A stretch of DNA of 64,000 nt from Mycobacterium paraterrae (GTDB lineage Bacteria > Actinomycetota > Actinomycetes > Mycobacteriales > Mycobacteriaceae). The position numbers and the translations under genes are program-made. Where the stretch lies: contig NZ_CP092488.2 in the NCBI RefSeq assembly GCF_022430545.2, forward strand, positions 3,472,001 to 3,536,000. The letters run 5' to 3'. Numbering within the stretch: position 1 is the stretch's first letter; every line of letters begins with the position of its first letter. The notes beneath the pieces were generated by a model. That model had not been told where the DNA came from, did no database searches, and worked only from the letters and a program-made list of their open reading frames with translations. This document shows positions 41,337 through 49,988 of the stretch, piece after piece.

Positions 41337-41993
41337 ATGTACGCCCCGACCGCGCGCACCGTGCCGACCCGATATCGAGAACGCGCTCGCTACGACCGTG
41401 CCACCGTGCACGGCATCCTCGACGAGGCATTGGTCTGTCACGTGGGGTTCGGCGGCGACGGCGGTCCCGTGGTGCTGCCCACCATCCACGCGCGTGTGGA
41501 CGAGACGCTCTACCTTCACGGATCGACGGGCAGTCACCCGATGATCGCTGCGGCCGGCGCCCCGGACGGCTTACCTGTCTGCGTCACGGCAACGCTGGTC
41601 GACGGGCTGGTGCTGGCGCGGTCCTGGATGCACCATTCCATGGAGTTCCGGTCGGTCGTGGCGGTCGGAAGCGCCAGGCTCGTCCGCGACGACGACGAGA
41701 AGCTGCGCGCCTTGGCCGCGGTGGTCGATCATGTCGCGCGGGGTCGGTCGACCGATAGCAGGCCGCCCAACGCCCGCGAACTCGCGGCGACCGCCGTGCT
41801 AGCCCTCGACCTGCTCGAGGTTTCCGCCAAGGTGCGCACGGGCGGACCCGTCGACGACGAGGAAGATCTGACATTGCCGCACTGGGCCGGAGTCCTGCCG
41901 CTGACTCTGCAGCCCGGCCTACCCGTCGCCGCAACCGACCTCGATCCGGCGACACCGGTGCCGCCGTACCTGGCGGAGTATCGCCGGGCCTGA
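41337..41993 (+). CDS. PNPOx-like FMN-binding protein
   Basis: This 218-residue member of the pyridoxamine-phosphate-oxidase-like split-barrel (nitroimidazole-reductase-like) family has HGILDEALVCHVGFG, VVLPTIHARVDETLYLHGST and EFRSVVAVGSARLV, the expected strands for FMN or a related cofactor. ATG 41337 follows GGAGAGG by 6 bp; the frame also opens at 41322. Its divergence from a MocR regulator suggests a role linked to vitamin B6 or amine/redox metabolism. The typical PNPOx substrate residues cannot be confirmed, so true pyridoxine oxidation is not claimed. Confidence 0.85.
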   Translation: MYAPTARTVPTRYRERARYDRATVHGILDEALVCHVGFGGDGGPVVLPTIHARVDETLYLHGSTGSHPMIAAAGAPDGLPVCVTATLVDGLVLARSWMHHSMEFRSVVAVGSARLVRDDDEKLRALAAVVDHVARGRSTDSRPPNARELAATAVLALDLLEVSAKVRTGGPVDDEEDLTLPHWAGVLPLTLQPGLPVAATDLDPATPVPPYLAEYRRA

Positions 41994-42009
41994 GTGCTTG
42001 AATCGACTC

Positions 42010-42462
42010 ATGCCCGACGAAGCACCGCGAGTGGTCAGCGCCAGCCGCGAAATCGCCGCCGGCGCCGATCAGATCTTCGAGCTGATCGCCGACCCGGCTC
42101 AGCAGCCACAGTGGGACGGCAACGACAATCTCGCGGACGCCGAAGGTGGACAACGCGTCCGCTCGGTCGGTGACGTCTTCACGATGACCTTGATCAACGG
42201 CGCCGTGCGCCACAATCACATCGTCGAGTTCACCGAAGGCCGTCTCATCGCGTGGAACCCCTCGGTGGCCGGGGAACCACCGCCCGGACATCTGTGGCGC
42301 TGGGAGCTCGAACCGCTCGACGACCACCGAACCAGGGTCACGCACACCTACGACTGGTCGCGGCTCACCGACGAGCATCGGCTCATTCGGGCTCGCGCGA
42401 CCACCAGCGACAAGCTGAGGGCGTCGCTGGATCGGCTGGCGGAACTCGCCGAGCGCCGCTGA
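42010..42462 (+). CDS. SRPBCC (polyketide cyclase/START-like) protein
   Basis: This 150-residue single-domain protein of the SRPBCC lipid/hydrophobic-ligand-binding fold has the N-terminal VSASREIAAGADQIFELIAD and PAQQPQWDGND, then HIVEFTEGRLIAWNP and RVTHTYDWSRL, in the order expected for the family. It probably binds a hydrophobic ligand in the cytoplasm. ATG 42010 is preferred to TTG 41998. It lies 16 bp after the PNPOx-like gene and may share its transcript. Confidence 0.85.
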   Translation: MPDEAPRVVSASREIAAGADQIFELIADPAQQPQWDGNDNLADAEGGQRVRSVGDVFTMTLINGAVRHNHIVEFTEGRLIAWNPSVAGEPPPGHLWRWELEPLDDHRTRVTHTYDWSRLTDEHRLIRARATTSDKLRASLDRLAELAERR

Positions 42463-42536
42463 ACCCAGCGGCATTGAACAGGGCCGATCACTGGCCGAGG
42501 GCGGCGACTCCATGCCACGATAGGCACTTGTCGAGT

Positions 42537-43472
42537 GTGCCGATCTTTGACAAGGCGACGGCCCGTGTGGTCGCCGTGATCGTGCTGCTGATCGTCATTG
42601 CCACCGCACTGCGTGGCTACCTGCCCGGCGTCGAGCGCTCCGACCGACAGCAGCCACCACACAGCGGCGGCTCTGTTGTCTACGTCGCGGCGCTGCTGAG
42701 CATCTCGCTGGTGATAGTGGCGGCGTCGGTGATCGCACGGCTGCGTGATCCGCGCCAGGTGGCAAGCAGCGCACGGCCGCTGCCGAGGCGCATGTCCGGG
42801 GGCAGCGGTCGACCCGCGTGGCAGGTGTTGTTGATCGGTGCCGCAGTCCTGGCGCTCTGGTTGGTGCTGCTGCTTGTGCTGTCGCGATTCATTGACCCCC
42901 ACGTCGATCAGCCGCAGACCCCACCGCAATCCAGCACTTCTGCACCGCCGAGCAACACTCCTCAACGGCCAGACACACGAGACGGTGAGCCCGATCGCGA
43001 CGTGTTGCATTACCTGATCGTCGGCACGGTCGCGCTGCTCGTCGTGAGCGTGGCGGGTGCCGCGACCACCCGGCGGCGGCGTGTCGCACCACCGGTCACC
43101 GGGATCGCGCCTTCGTCGAGTGAACCCGCGTCCGTCCCCGCCGCCACGTCGTTGGTGCGGGCGGCCGAAAGCGGACTGGCTGAAATCGAAGACCCGAGTC
43201 ACGAACCGCGCCAAGCGATCATCGCCTGCTACGCGGCCATGGAACGGGGGTTTCGTCGCATTCCTGGAGCGGTCCCGCAGGATTTCGACACTCCCACAGA
43301 GGTGTTGGCCCGCGCCGTCGAGCATCACGCGCTGCACATCGACAACGCGGCCGAGCTTGTGAGCCTCTTCGAAGAGGCGCGGTTCAGCCCCCATGTGATG
43401 ACCGAAACGCATCGCGGCCGTGCGATCGACGTGTTGCAGCTGGTGCTTGCCGAATTGCGGAGCTCGGTATGA
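42537..43472 (+). CDS. Membrane protein with DUF4129-type C-terminus, Rv3166c-like
   Basis: This 311-residue protein begins the conserved five-gene MoxR cluster. Four hydrophobic segments (about 10-25, 47-64, 95-117 and 158-178) surround Pro/Ser-rich loops. The cytoplasmic tail carries the DUF4129-like helical motif AIIACYAAMERGFRRIPGAV and DTPTEVLARAV, found with transglutaminase/MoxR-DUF58 systems. GTG 42537 is the likely start; TTG 42528 is possible. Its stop overlaps the next gene as ATGA. The cluster order matches M. tuberculosis Rv3166c-Rv3162c. Confidence 0.82.
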   Translation: MPIFDKATARVVAVIVLLIVIATALRGYLPGVERSDRQQPPHSGGSVVYVAALLSISLVIVAASVIARLRDPRQVASSARPLPRRMSGGSGRPAWQVLLIGAAVLALWLVLLLVLSRFIDPHVDQPQTPPQSSTSAPPSNTPQRPDTRDGEPDRDVLHYLIVGTVALLVVSVAGAATTRRRRVAPPVTGIAPSSSEPASVPAATSLVRAAESGLAEIEDPSHEPRQAIIACYAAMERGFRRIPGAVPQDFDTPTEVLARAVEHHALHIDNAAELVSLFEEARFSPHVMTETHRGRAIDVLQLVLAELRSSV

Positions 43473-43951
43473 AACGGCTGATCGCGCTGGGGGTTTCGGT
43501 GGTGCTGTGCGCCGAGCTGACGGCGTTGTCTTTGCACGATCGGCGGCTGGTGCTCTGGATGGCGGGCGGCGCGGCGCTGTTCGCGTTGGTCAATGTGCGG
43601 CAGGTGCTGGGACGCGACATCGCAGCACCGCCTGCCGATATCCCGAACGCCCTCGAGGAAACGCTGCGCAGCTGGCTGTCGAGAACCCAGACGCTGATTC
43701 ACCGATCCGAATCGACACGCGCCGACTGGGACCGGCACCTACGTCCCATGCTGGCCCGGCGCTTTGCGATCGCCACCGGTCAAAAACAAGCCAAGGATCC
43801 GATGGCGTTCGACGCTACGGGTCGAACGCTTTTCGGTCCTGAATTGTGGGCCTGGGTGGACCCCAACAACGTCTCACGCACCGGGGTGAACGAACCGGGG
43901 CCCGGCCGCGCGACGCTCGAGGAAATCCTCGAACGGCTCGAGCAAGTATGA
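43469..43951 (+). CDS. Hypothetical membrane protein, Rv3165c-like
   Basis: This 160-residue protein has two N-terminal hydrophobic segments (about 3-20 and 25-43) and a cytoplasmic helical part (NALEETLRSWLSRTQTLIHR; RPMLARRFAIATGQKQAKDP). It has the same length and place as M. tuberculosis Rv3165c, between the DUF4129-like protein and MoxR. Translation is coupled by ATGA overlap with the upstream gene. The function is unknown; it is presumably part of the MoxR membrane complex. Confidence 0.78.
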   Translation: MKRLIALGVSVVLCAELTALSLHDRRLVLWMAGGAALFALVNVRQVLGRDIAAPPADIPNALEETLRSWLSRTQTLIHRSESTRADWDRHLRPMLARRFAIATGQKQAKDPMAFDATGRTLFGPELWAWVDPNNVSRTGVNEPGPGRATLEEILERLEQV

Positions 43952-43970
43952 CAGGGGGTAGACGTCGATC

Positions 43971-44936
43971 ATGACCTCGGCTGCGACGACAACGGCTCAG
44001 GCCACCGCAGTGCTCGACGAGATCGAGAGCGTCGTGGTGGGCAAGCGCGCTGCGCTCACACTGATCCTGACGACGGTGCTCGCCCGCGGCCATGTGCTGA
44101 TCGAAGATCTGCCCGGGCTCGGAAAGACTCTCATCGCAAGGTCTTTCGCCGCCGCACTCGGGCTCAACTTCACCCGTGTGCAGTTCACCCCCGACCTGTT
44201 GCCCGCCGACTTGCTCGGCTCGACGATCTACGACATGCAGTCGGGACGCTTCGAATTTCGTCCCGGTCCGATCTTCACCAATCTGCTATTGGCTGACGAG
44301 ATCAACCGCACGCCGCCCAAAACCCAAGCGGCGCTGTTGGAAGCGATGGCCGAAGGTCAAGTCAGCATCGACGGCGTCACGCACCCGCTGCCGCAACCGT
44401 TCATCGTCTTGGCCACCGACAACCCGATCGAGTACGAAGGCACATATCCGCTGCCTGAGGCGCAGCTGGACCGGTTCGCGGTGCGGCTGGAACTTCGCTA
44501 CCTGTCCGAGCGTGACGAGGTGTCGATGCTGCGTCGGCGGCTGGATCGTGGATCGGCGGACGCGACAGTCAATCAGGTGGTAGATCAACACGATCTGCTG
44601 TCTATGCGCGAATCCGTGGAACAGGTGAGTGTGCACGAGGACGTCTTGAACTACGTGGTGTCGCTGGCCGCCGCGACTCGGCATCATCCGCAGGTCGCGG
44701 TCGGTGCCAGCCCACGCGCGGAACTCGACCTTGTGCAGCTCGCACGGGCCCGCGCCTTACTGCTCGGGCGCGACTACGTGATTCCCGAGGACATCAAAGC
44801 GCTCGCTCCGCCCGCCGTGGCGCATCGCATCACGCTGCGGCCGGAGATGTGGGTGCGGAAGATCCAAGGTTCGGACGTCGTCGAGGAGCTCCTGCGACGG
44901 TTGCCCGTGCCACGAACCCGCGGCGGCCCGCAGTAG
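43971..44936 (+). CDS. moxR3: MoxR-family AAA+ ATPase
   Basis: This 321-residue ATPase has Walker A LPGLGKTLIARS, Walker B LLLADEINRTPPKTQAALLE, the MoxR signature EAMAEGQVSIDGVTHPLPQP, sensor 1 FIVLATDNPIEYEGTYPLPE and arginine-finger/lid regions after that. MoxR proteins act as chaperones that insert or activate partner proteins with MIDAS or DUF58 domains; the DUF58 gene follows 7 bp downstream. The name follows the M. tuberculosis cluster position (Rv3164c). Confidence 0.93.
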   Translation: MTSAATTTAQATAVLDEIESVVVGKRAALTLILTTVLARGHVLIEDLPGLGKTLIARSFAAALGLNFTRVQFTPDLLPADLLGSTIYDMQSGRFEFRPGPIFTNLLLADEINRTPPKTQAALLEAMAEGQVSIDGVTHPLPQPFIVLATDNPIEYEGTYPLPEAQLDRFAVRLELRYLSERDEVSMLRRRLDRGSADATVNQVVDQHDLLSMRESVEQVSVHEDVLNYVVSLAAATRHHPQVAVGASPRAELDLVQLARARALLLGRDYVIPEDIKALAPPAVAHRITLRPEMWVRKIQGSDVVEELLRRLPVPRTRGGPQ

Positions 44937-44943
44937 GTCGTCC

Positions 44944-46182
44944 GTGATCGAGATCCGGGAATTTGAACTACGTTGGCGCGCATCGCCGTTGACGCGCGCA
45001 ATTGCCACCTGCGCGGCACTCGCGCTGGCCGCGGGACTGATCAGGTCGTGCTGGCAACTCGTCGCCTTCGCCGCGCCGATGCTCGGGGTGCTGTGCTCGG
45101 TCACCTGGCAGCGGCAGCTGCCGAAGGTCGTGGTGCATGCCGAGCCTGGTTCGCAGCGCTGCTTCGAGGCCGAGCAGGTTCAGCTGGCGCTGTGGGCCAC
45201 TACCCAAACATTCGGTACCGCAATCAGACTCGCGGCGGTGCCGGTAGAGGGGATGCGAGTCGACGTAGCGTCTGGCGAGCGGCTGAGCGTGACGGCCAGC
45301 GCCGACCGCTGGGGCCGGTACCCGGTGCGGGCGACGGTCGACGTCGTGGCCCACGGCGGCCTGCTGGTGGGCGCGGGCGTCGTTGATGCGGCTGAGGTGA
45401 CTGTCTTTCCGATGACTCCACCCCAGGCAACCATGCTGCCGCCCACCGAGCTGCTCGACCGGCTCGGCACCCACCTGACCCGGCACATCGGTCGCGGTGT
45501 GGAATACGCCGACATCCGCACCTACGTGCCGGGTGATCAGTTGCGGACCGTCAACTGGCCGGTGAGCGCCCGCCGCGGACGCCTGCACGTCACGCAGCGA
45601 CTGACCGACCGCTCGGCGGACGTCGTGGTGTTGATCGACGGATATCCGCAGCCCGCCGGTCCCGCGACCGACGCCACCGAGCGCATCGTGCGCGGCGCCG
45701 CCCAGGTGGTGCAGACCGCGCTGCGCAACGGTGACCGGGCCGGCATCGTCGCGCTCGGCGGGCGTCGACCCCGATGGCTCGGTGCCGACATCGGGCAGCG
45801 GCAGTTCTACCGAGTGCTCGACGCCGTTCTGAGCGCCGGTAATGAATTCGAGAGCACCACAGGGACTTTGGCGCCGCGTGCCGCAATTCCAGCGGGTGCC
45901 ATTGTCATTGGATTCTCGACGCTGCTCGACACCGAATTTGCGCTTGCCCTGATCGATCTGCGCCGGCGAGGCCACGTGGTGGTGGCGGTCGACGTGTTGC
46001 AGGGCGCACCGTTTCGGGTGGCGCAAGATCCGCTGGTCGACCGGATGTGGGCGCTGCAGCGCACGGCGATGTACCGCGACATGGGCACGGTCGGAGTCGA
46101 CGTGGTGGCCTGGCAGCCCGATCGCACTCTCGACCAGTCGATGCACGCGGTGCCGGATTATCGCCGGCGGCTCCGATCATGA
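44944..46182 (+). CDS. DUF58 domain protein, Rv3163c-like
   Basis: This 412-residue protein has two N-terminal hydrophobic segments (about 18-58) and a DUF58 von-Willebrand-like domain. The DUF58 core GRGVEYADIRTYVPGDQLRT, VNWPVSARRGRLHVTQR and the MIDAS-like VVVLIDGYPQ are present. It is expected to be the client or partner of the adjacent MoxR ATPase at the membrane or cell envelope. GTG 44944 is the start. The TGA overlaps the next gene's ATG. Confidence 0.9.
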   Translation: MIEIREFELRWRASPLTRAIATCAALALAAGLIRSCWQLVAFAAPMLGVLCSVTWQRQLPKVVVHAEPGSQRCFEAEQVQLALWATTQTFGTAIRLAAVPVEGMRVDVASGERLSVTASADRWGRYPVRATVDVVAHGGLLVGAGVVDAAEVTVFPMTPPQATMLPPTELLDRLGTHLTRHIGRGVEYADIRTYVPGDQLRTVNWPVSARRGRLHVTQRLTDRSADVVVLIDGYPQPAGPATDATERIVRGAAQVVQTALRNGDRAGIVALGGRRPRWLGADIGQRQFYRVLDAVLSAGNEFESTTGTLAPRAAIPAGAIVIGFSTLLDTEFALALIDLRRRGHVVVAVDVLQGAPFRVAQDPLVDRMWALQRTAMYRDMGTVGVDVVAWQPDRTLDQSMHAVPDYRRRLRS

Positions 46183-46628
46183 GAAGCGCAGCGCATCTGC
46201 TCTCGACAACGTGTGGCGTGTTGATGGTTGCCGCCGTCGGGTTGGGGACGCACGGCCCGGCCCGGGCCATCGCGCTGGCCGCGCTGGTCGCAGTCGGGTT
46301 CGCGGTGTTGATGCGCCCGGTTGCCACGCTGGCGGTACTGCTGGCCGTGCTGGCGATCGCGGTGAGCAACCCGACGGCCGTGGTGGCGGCACTCGCGGGT
46401 CTGGCCGCCACGATTTACCTGGTGCTGCGGCACGCCGCCGGTAGCGGTGTTGGCCTCGACTCGGTCAGCACGGCGACGCTGGTCTCCGCGCTGGGGTTCA
46501 CGCTCGTGGGCCTGGTCGCCACCGTCTTTCCGTTGCAGTTGCCGTGGTTGCCGTTGCTGGCGCCGCTGGCGGTGTTCGCGACATATGTGCTGGCGACAAG
46601 CCCTTTTCTGCGTGACGACGGTGATTGA
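46179..46628 (+). CDS. Small integral membrane protein, Rv3162c-like
   Basis: This 149-residue, highly hydrophobic protein has about five membrane segments (such as ALAALVAVGFAVLMRPVATL and GFTLVGLVATVFPLQLPWLP). It starts at ATG 46179 within the DUF58 stop (ATGA) and ends the conserved MoxR cluster. No catalytic motif is seen. The long frame from 46047 upstream is antisense noise within DUF58. Confidence 0.75.
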   Translation: MRSAAHLLSTTCGVLMVAAVGLGTHGPARAIALAALVAVGFAVLMRPVATLAVLLAVLAIAVSNPTAVVAALAGLAATIYLVLRHAAGSGVGLDSVSTATLVSALGFTLVGLVATVFPLQLPWLPLLAPLAVFATYVLATSPFLRDDGD

Positions 46629-46705
46629 AACCGGCTGCGGATCGGTTGACGGCAGCGTGAACGGAAAATGTTGACCAGTGCTAAGTCGGGGACCACAATG
46701 TCGGG

Positions 46706-46957
46706 ATGCCGCGAGAGGACCAGGCGATGCTCGTGGACGTCGAACGTCGCCTGGCCGAAAAGTACTCGACGGTCCCCCTGGATCACGTCGCCGCAGTGGT
46801 ACGGCACGCGTACTCCCAGTTCCAAGGCAGCCGGGTTCGAGACTTCATCCCGTTGCTCGTGCAACGGCGTGCAGACGAGGATCTCGAAGAATTGAGCGTC
46901 CTGCGCCCGGACTTGGCCGCGGTCGTCCTCGACGACCTCAACTCTGCCGCCGTCTGA
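46706..46957 (+). CDS. Small three-helix-bundle-type protein
   Basis: This 83-residue acidic helical protein (MPREDQAMLVDVERRLAEKY, SQFQGSRVRDFIPLLVQRRA) resembles the short mycobacterial proteins annotated as three-helix bundle dimerization domain proteins: a first helix with RLAxxY, then VxxVVxxAYxxFxGxRVRDFxPxLV. Such proteins are thought to dimerise; no activity is known. It lies alone between the MoxR cluster and an FAD oxidoreductase, where M. tuberculosis has PPE53 and other genes. Confidence 0.7.
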   Translation: MPREDQAMLVDVERRLAEKYSTVPLDHVAAVVRHAYSQFQGSRVRDFIPLLVQRRADEDLEELSVLRPDLAAVVLDDLNSAAV

Positions 46958-47044
46958 CTTTCGCTGCTCCTCAATTCGGCCTAAATACTTAACTGTTTCG
47001 GTACGGTGGTCCCGCGGAGGGGTTATCGGCGAAGGGGCAATCGC

Positions 47045-48355
47045 GTGGGCAAGCTGGGGGAGCGGGCCGTCGTCTGTGGAGCGGGAATGGGCGGATTGTT
47101 GGCCGCCCGGGTGCTCAGCGATTTCTACGACGCGGTGACGGTCGTCGAACGCGACACGCTGCCCGAGGCCGTCGACCATCGGCGTGGAGTCCCGCAGAGC
47201 CGGCACTTCCATGTGCTGTGGAGCCGCGGCGCTCAGGAACTCGACCGACTATTCCCCGGAATTCACGACGAGACCGTCGCCGACGGCGCGGCGATCTGCG
47301 ACGACGGCGACATGTCCCGCGTGTCCATCAGGGTGGCCGGTCACGAGCTGAGTCGGGAAGGCAAGTTCAGCGATCCGTCCGCGGTGACGTTGCATCTGTT
47401 GAGCCGACCGCTGCTGGAGAGCCACGTCCGTCGCCGAGTCACCGCCGTCGAGAACGTGACGATTCTCGACGGCCACGAATTCGTTGCTCCGATCGCGCCC
47501 ACTCCGGATCGCGTCAGCGGGGCCGTCGTCTCCGATCGAGAGGCCGGAATCGAGCAGCGGCTCGACGCTGACCTGGTGGTGGACGCAATGGGTCGCGGTG
47601 CCCGGGCCCCTGCCTTCCTTGAAAACCTTGGTTACGAACGGCCGCCGGTGGAGAAGTCGAAGGCGACCGCCAACTACGCCAGCCTCTTGATGCGCATTCC
47701 CGAGGGCATCATCAAAGAAAAGATGACATTCGTCGTCCCGGAGCCGAGAAAGGCGACCGGCGGGGCATTTTCGGTCTACGAACACGACACCTGGATCTTT
47801 ACCCTGACACGGGTCGCGGACAACGAGCCACCCGAAGACCTCACCGGAATGATTCGGATGGCAACGCAATTCGCTCCTCCGGCGCTGCTGAGGGCGTTGA
47901 AGCGAGGACAGCCGATCAGTGAGATTTCGGTGTTTCGCTACCCGGGGGCGACATGGCGGCGCTACGACAAGATGCACCGGTTCCCGCAGGGCTTTCTGGT
48001 CTTCGGGGATGCGATCTGCAGCACCAACCCGATCTACGGCCAAGGCATGACGGTGGCCGCGCTGGAAGCGAAGTCGCTGCAGGACTGCCTGGCGGAGTCC
48101 GACGTCGACCTGAGCCGGCGCTTTTTCGCTGCAACTGCCGAACTCATCGGCCCGATGTGGGCGTCGAATCTATTCAACGATCGCTACATGAACGACGGTG
48201 ACCCGGACAACGCGCCTTCCAAGGAGCTGCTGGATTTCCGCGAAGCGATGTTGTCAGCCGCTGAGACCAGCCCGGCCATGAGCGAAAAGCTCTACCGGTC
48301 AATGAATCTCGTCGATCCGCCGACCGACTACAGCCCGCTGCTCGCTCCTGGCTGA
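47045..48355 (+). CDS. FAD-dependent oxidoreductase (monooxygenase-like)
   Basis: This 436-residue flavoprotein has the N-terminal FAD fold AVVCGAGMGGLLAARVLSDF, the first Glu in TVVERDTLP, and the C-terminal GD motif FPQGFLVFGDAICSTNPIYG followed by GQGMTVAALEAKSLQD. It resembles the squalene-epoxidase/halogenase-like group of mycobacterial FAD monooxygenases (internal DADLVVDAMGRGARAP fits). GTG 47045 has AAGGGG 6 bp upstream, better than the frame opening at 47006. It is convergent with nuoN, with a hairpin between them. The substrate is unknown. Confidence 0.85.
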   Translation: MGKLGERAVVCGAGMGGLLAARVLSDFYDAVTVVERDTLPEAVDHRRGVPQSRHFHVLWSRGAQELDRLFPGIHDETVADGAAICDDGDMSRVSIRVAGHELSREGKFSDPSAVTLHLLSRPLLESHVRRRVTAVENVTILDGHEFVAPIAPTPDRVSGAVVSDREAGIEQRLDADLVVDAMGRGARAPAFLENLGYERPPVEKSKATANYASLLMRIPEGIIKEKMTFVVPEPRKATGGAFSVYEHDTWIFTLTRVADNEPPEDLTGMIRMATQFAPPALLRALKRGQPISEISVFRYPGATWRRYDKMHRFPQGFLVFGDAICSTNPIYGQGMTVAALEAKSLQDCLAESDVDLSRRFFAATAELIGPMWASNLFNDRYMNDGDPDNAPSKELLDFREAMLSAAETSPAMSEKLYRSMNLVDPPTDYSPLLAPG

Positions 48356-48383
48356 GCCTGATCCGCCGTCGGCGTCAGGTCAG
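48352..48383. terminator. Candidate bidirectional terminator between FAD oxidoreductase and nuoN
   Basis: CTGAGCCTGA and TCAGGTCAG form an interrupted stem enclosing a CCGCCG/CGGCG-like inner hairpin. It spans both convergent stop codons (48355 and 48375). It lacks a U tract but is positioned to end both transcripts. Confidence 0.4.
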
Positions 48384-49988
48384 GAACTGCGCGGCCTGCC
48401 GGGCGAGATCAAGCAACGGCTGCGGGAAGACGCCCAGCCCGATCGTGATCACCGCGCACACCGCGATCGCCGTCTTACTCCAGAAGCTGGGCATCACCAC
48501 GTGCACGGGTTCGGCGTGCGGCTCGGTGAAGAACATCAGGACGATCACCCGGACGTAGAAGTACGCGGCGACCGCGCTGCCGATGACACCGACGATGACC
48601 AACGGCACGGCGCCGCCCTTGGCCGCCGCCGAGAACACCGCGAACTTGCTGATGAAGCCGCTGGTCAGCGGGATACCGGCGAAGGCCAGCAGGAACATCG
48701 AAAACAGCAGGCCGACGACGGGATAGCGCTGACCCAGTCCCGCCCAGTGGGCGGTGGTGGCGTCTTCTTCGCCGTGCGCGTCGCGAATCAAACCGACTAC
48801 CGCGAACGCGCCCACCGTGCTGAAGCTGTAGGCGACGAGGTAGAACATCGTGCCTGCCAGCCCCGCGGGGTTGTCGGCGATCACGCCGGTGAGCAGGAAA
48901 CCGACATGGGCTATAGAGGAGTACGCGAGCATTCGTTTGACGTCGGTTTGCGACACCGCGGTGACGGTGCCCACCGCGATAGTCGCAATCGAGATGGCCC
49001 AGAGCACGGGCCGCCACTGATCGTGCAGCGGTGGCAGCGCGACGTAGACGACGCGGAGCAGGGCGCCGAAGGCCGCGACTTTGGTTGCGGCGGCCATGAA
49101 TCCGGTAATCGGGGTCGGCGCACCCTGATAGACGTCGGGGATCCAGGAGTGGAAGGGCACAGCGCCAACCTTGAACAGCAGGCCGACCGACAGCAGCGCG
49201 ACGCCGATCAACGCCATCGAATGGCTGTGTTCGGCCGCCAACGCCTTGGCGATGCCGGGCAGCGTCAGGGTATCGGTGGCGCCGTAGAGCAGGGCGACCC
49301 CGTACAAGAAGAACGCCGACGAAAACGCGCCGAGCAGAAAGTATTTGACTGCTGCTTCCTGGGACAGCAGGCGACGGTGCCGGGCCAGTCCGCAGAGCAG
49401 GTAGAGGGGCAGCGACAGCACCTCGAGCGCCACGAACATGGTCAGCAGGTCGTTGGCGGCCGGAAACACCAGCATGCCGCCGACGGCCAGCATCGTCAGC
49501 GGGAAGACCTCGGTCTGGCTGGCGCCGGCCCGTTCGGCTTCGTGCTCGGCCGCGCTGTCGGGAACCGCCGATGCCTGTGGCGTGAACGATTCCAATCCGG
49601 CGGGCACCTGCGCGGTAGCTGTCGCGGCACCCGGTCCGGCGGCCGGACTGTCACCCTTCTGCCGCTCCGCGAAGAAGAACACCGCGAGCACCGCAACCAG
49701 CAAGATGGCGGCCTGCAGCAGCAGCGTTGGCCCGTCGATCGCCAACGCATGCAGCACCGCGTAGCGGCCGGGGGGATCGAAATGCCGGGAGACGACGATG
49801 ACTGCCGCGATCGCTGCGATCAGGCCGCCGAGAGCCAGCACGACCTGCGTGCCATAGCGCCCCCTCCGGGGCACGAACGCCTCCACCAGAACGCCGACCA
49901 CCGCGACCCCGAAGACGATGAAAACTGGTGCGAGAAGTCCATATTCGACGCTGGGCGACGGCATCGAGGCCGCTAGGAGAGACGTCAT
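48375..49988 (-). CDS. nuoN: NADH-quinone oxidoreductase subunit N
   Basis: This 537-residue antiporter-like membrane subunit is one of three proton-pumping modules of complex I. It has about 14 hydrophobic segments; ALEVLSLPLYLLCGLARH and KVGAVPFHSWIPDVYQGAPT carry the conserved Glu/Lys residues of the MrpD/NuoN family. A hydrophilic loop rich in Ala/Pro (GDSPAAGPGAATATAQVPAG) is inserted after the fourth helix, as in other mycobacteria. Last gene of the nuo operon; its start overlaps the nuoM stop (ATGA). Confidence 0.95.
   Translation of the reverse strand: MTSLLAASMPSPSVEYGLLAPVFIVFGVAVVGVLVEAFVPRRGRYGTQVVLALGGLIAAIAAVIVVSRHFDPPGRYAVLHALAIDGPTLLLQAAILLVAVLAVFFFAERQKGDSPAAGPGAATATAQVPAGLESFTPQASAVPDSAAEHEAERAGASQTEVFPLTMLAVGGMLVFPAANDLLTMFVALEVLSLPLYLLCGLARHRRLLSQEAAVKYFLLGAFSSAFFLYGVALLYGATDTLTLPGIAKALAAEHSHSMALIGVALLSVGLLFKVGAVPFHSWIPDVYQGAPTPITGFMAAATKVAAFGALLRVVYVALPPLHDQWRPVLWAISIATIAVGTVTAVSQTDVKRMLAYSSIAHVGFLLTGVIADNPAGLAGTMFYLVAYSFSTVGAFAVVGLIRDAHGEEDATTAHWAGLGQRYPVVGLLFSMFLLAFAGIPLTSGFISKFAVFSAAAKGGAVPLVIVGVIGSAVAAYFYVRVIVLMFFTEPHAEPVHVVMPSFWSKTAIAVCAVITIGLGVFPQPLLDLARQAAQFLT

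Noticed and set aside
48501..49976. Long plus-strand open frame of 491 codons
   Set aside because: It is antisense to nuoN and rich in Arg, His, Gln and Gly, the usual mirror of a GC-rich membrane-protein gene. It shows no domain and no start context.
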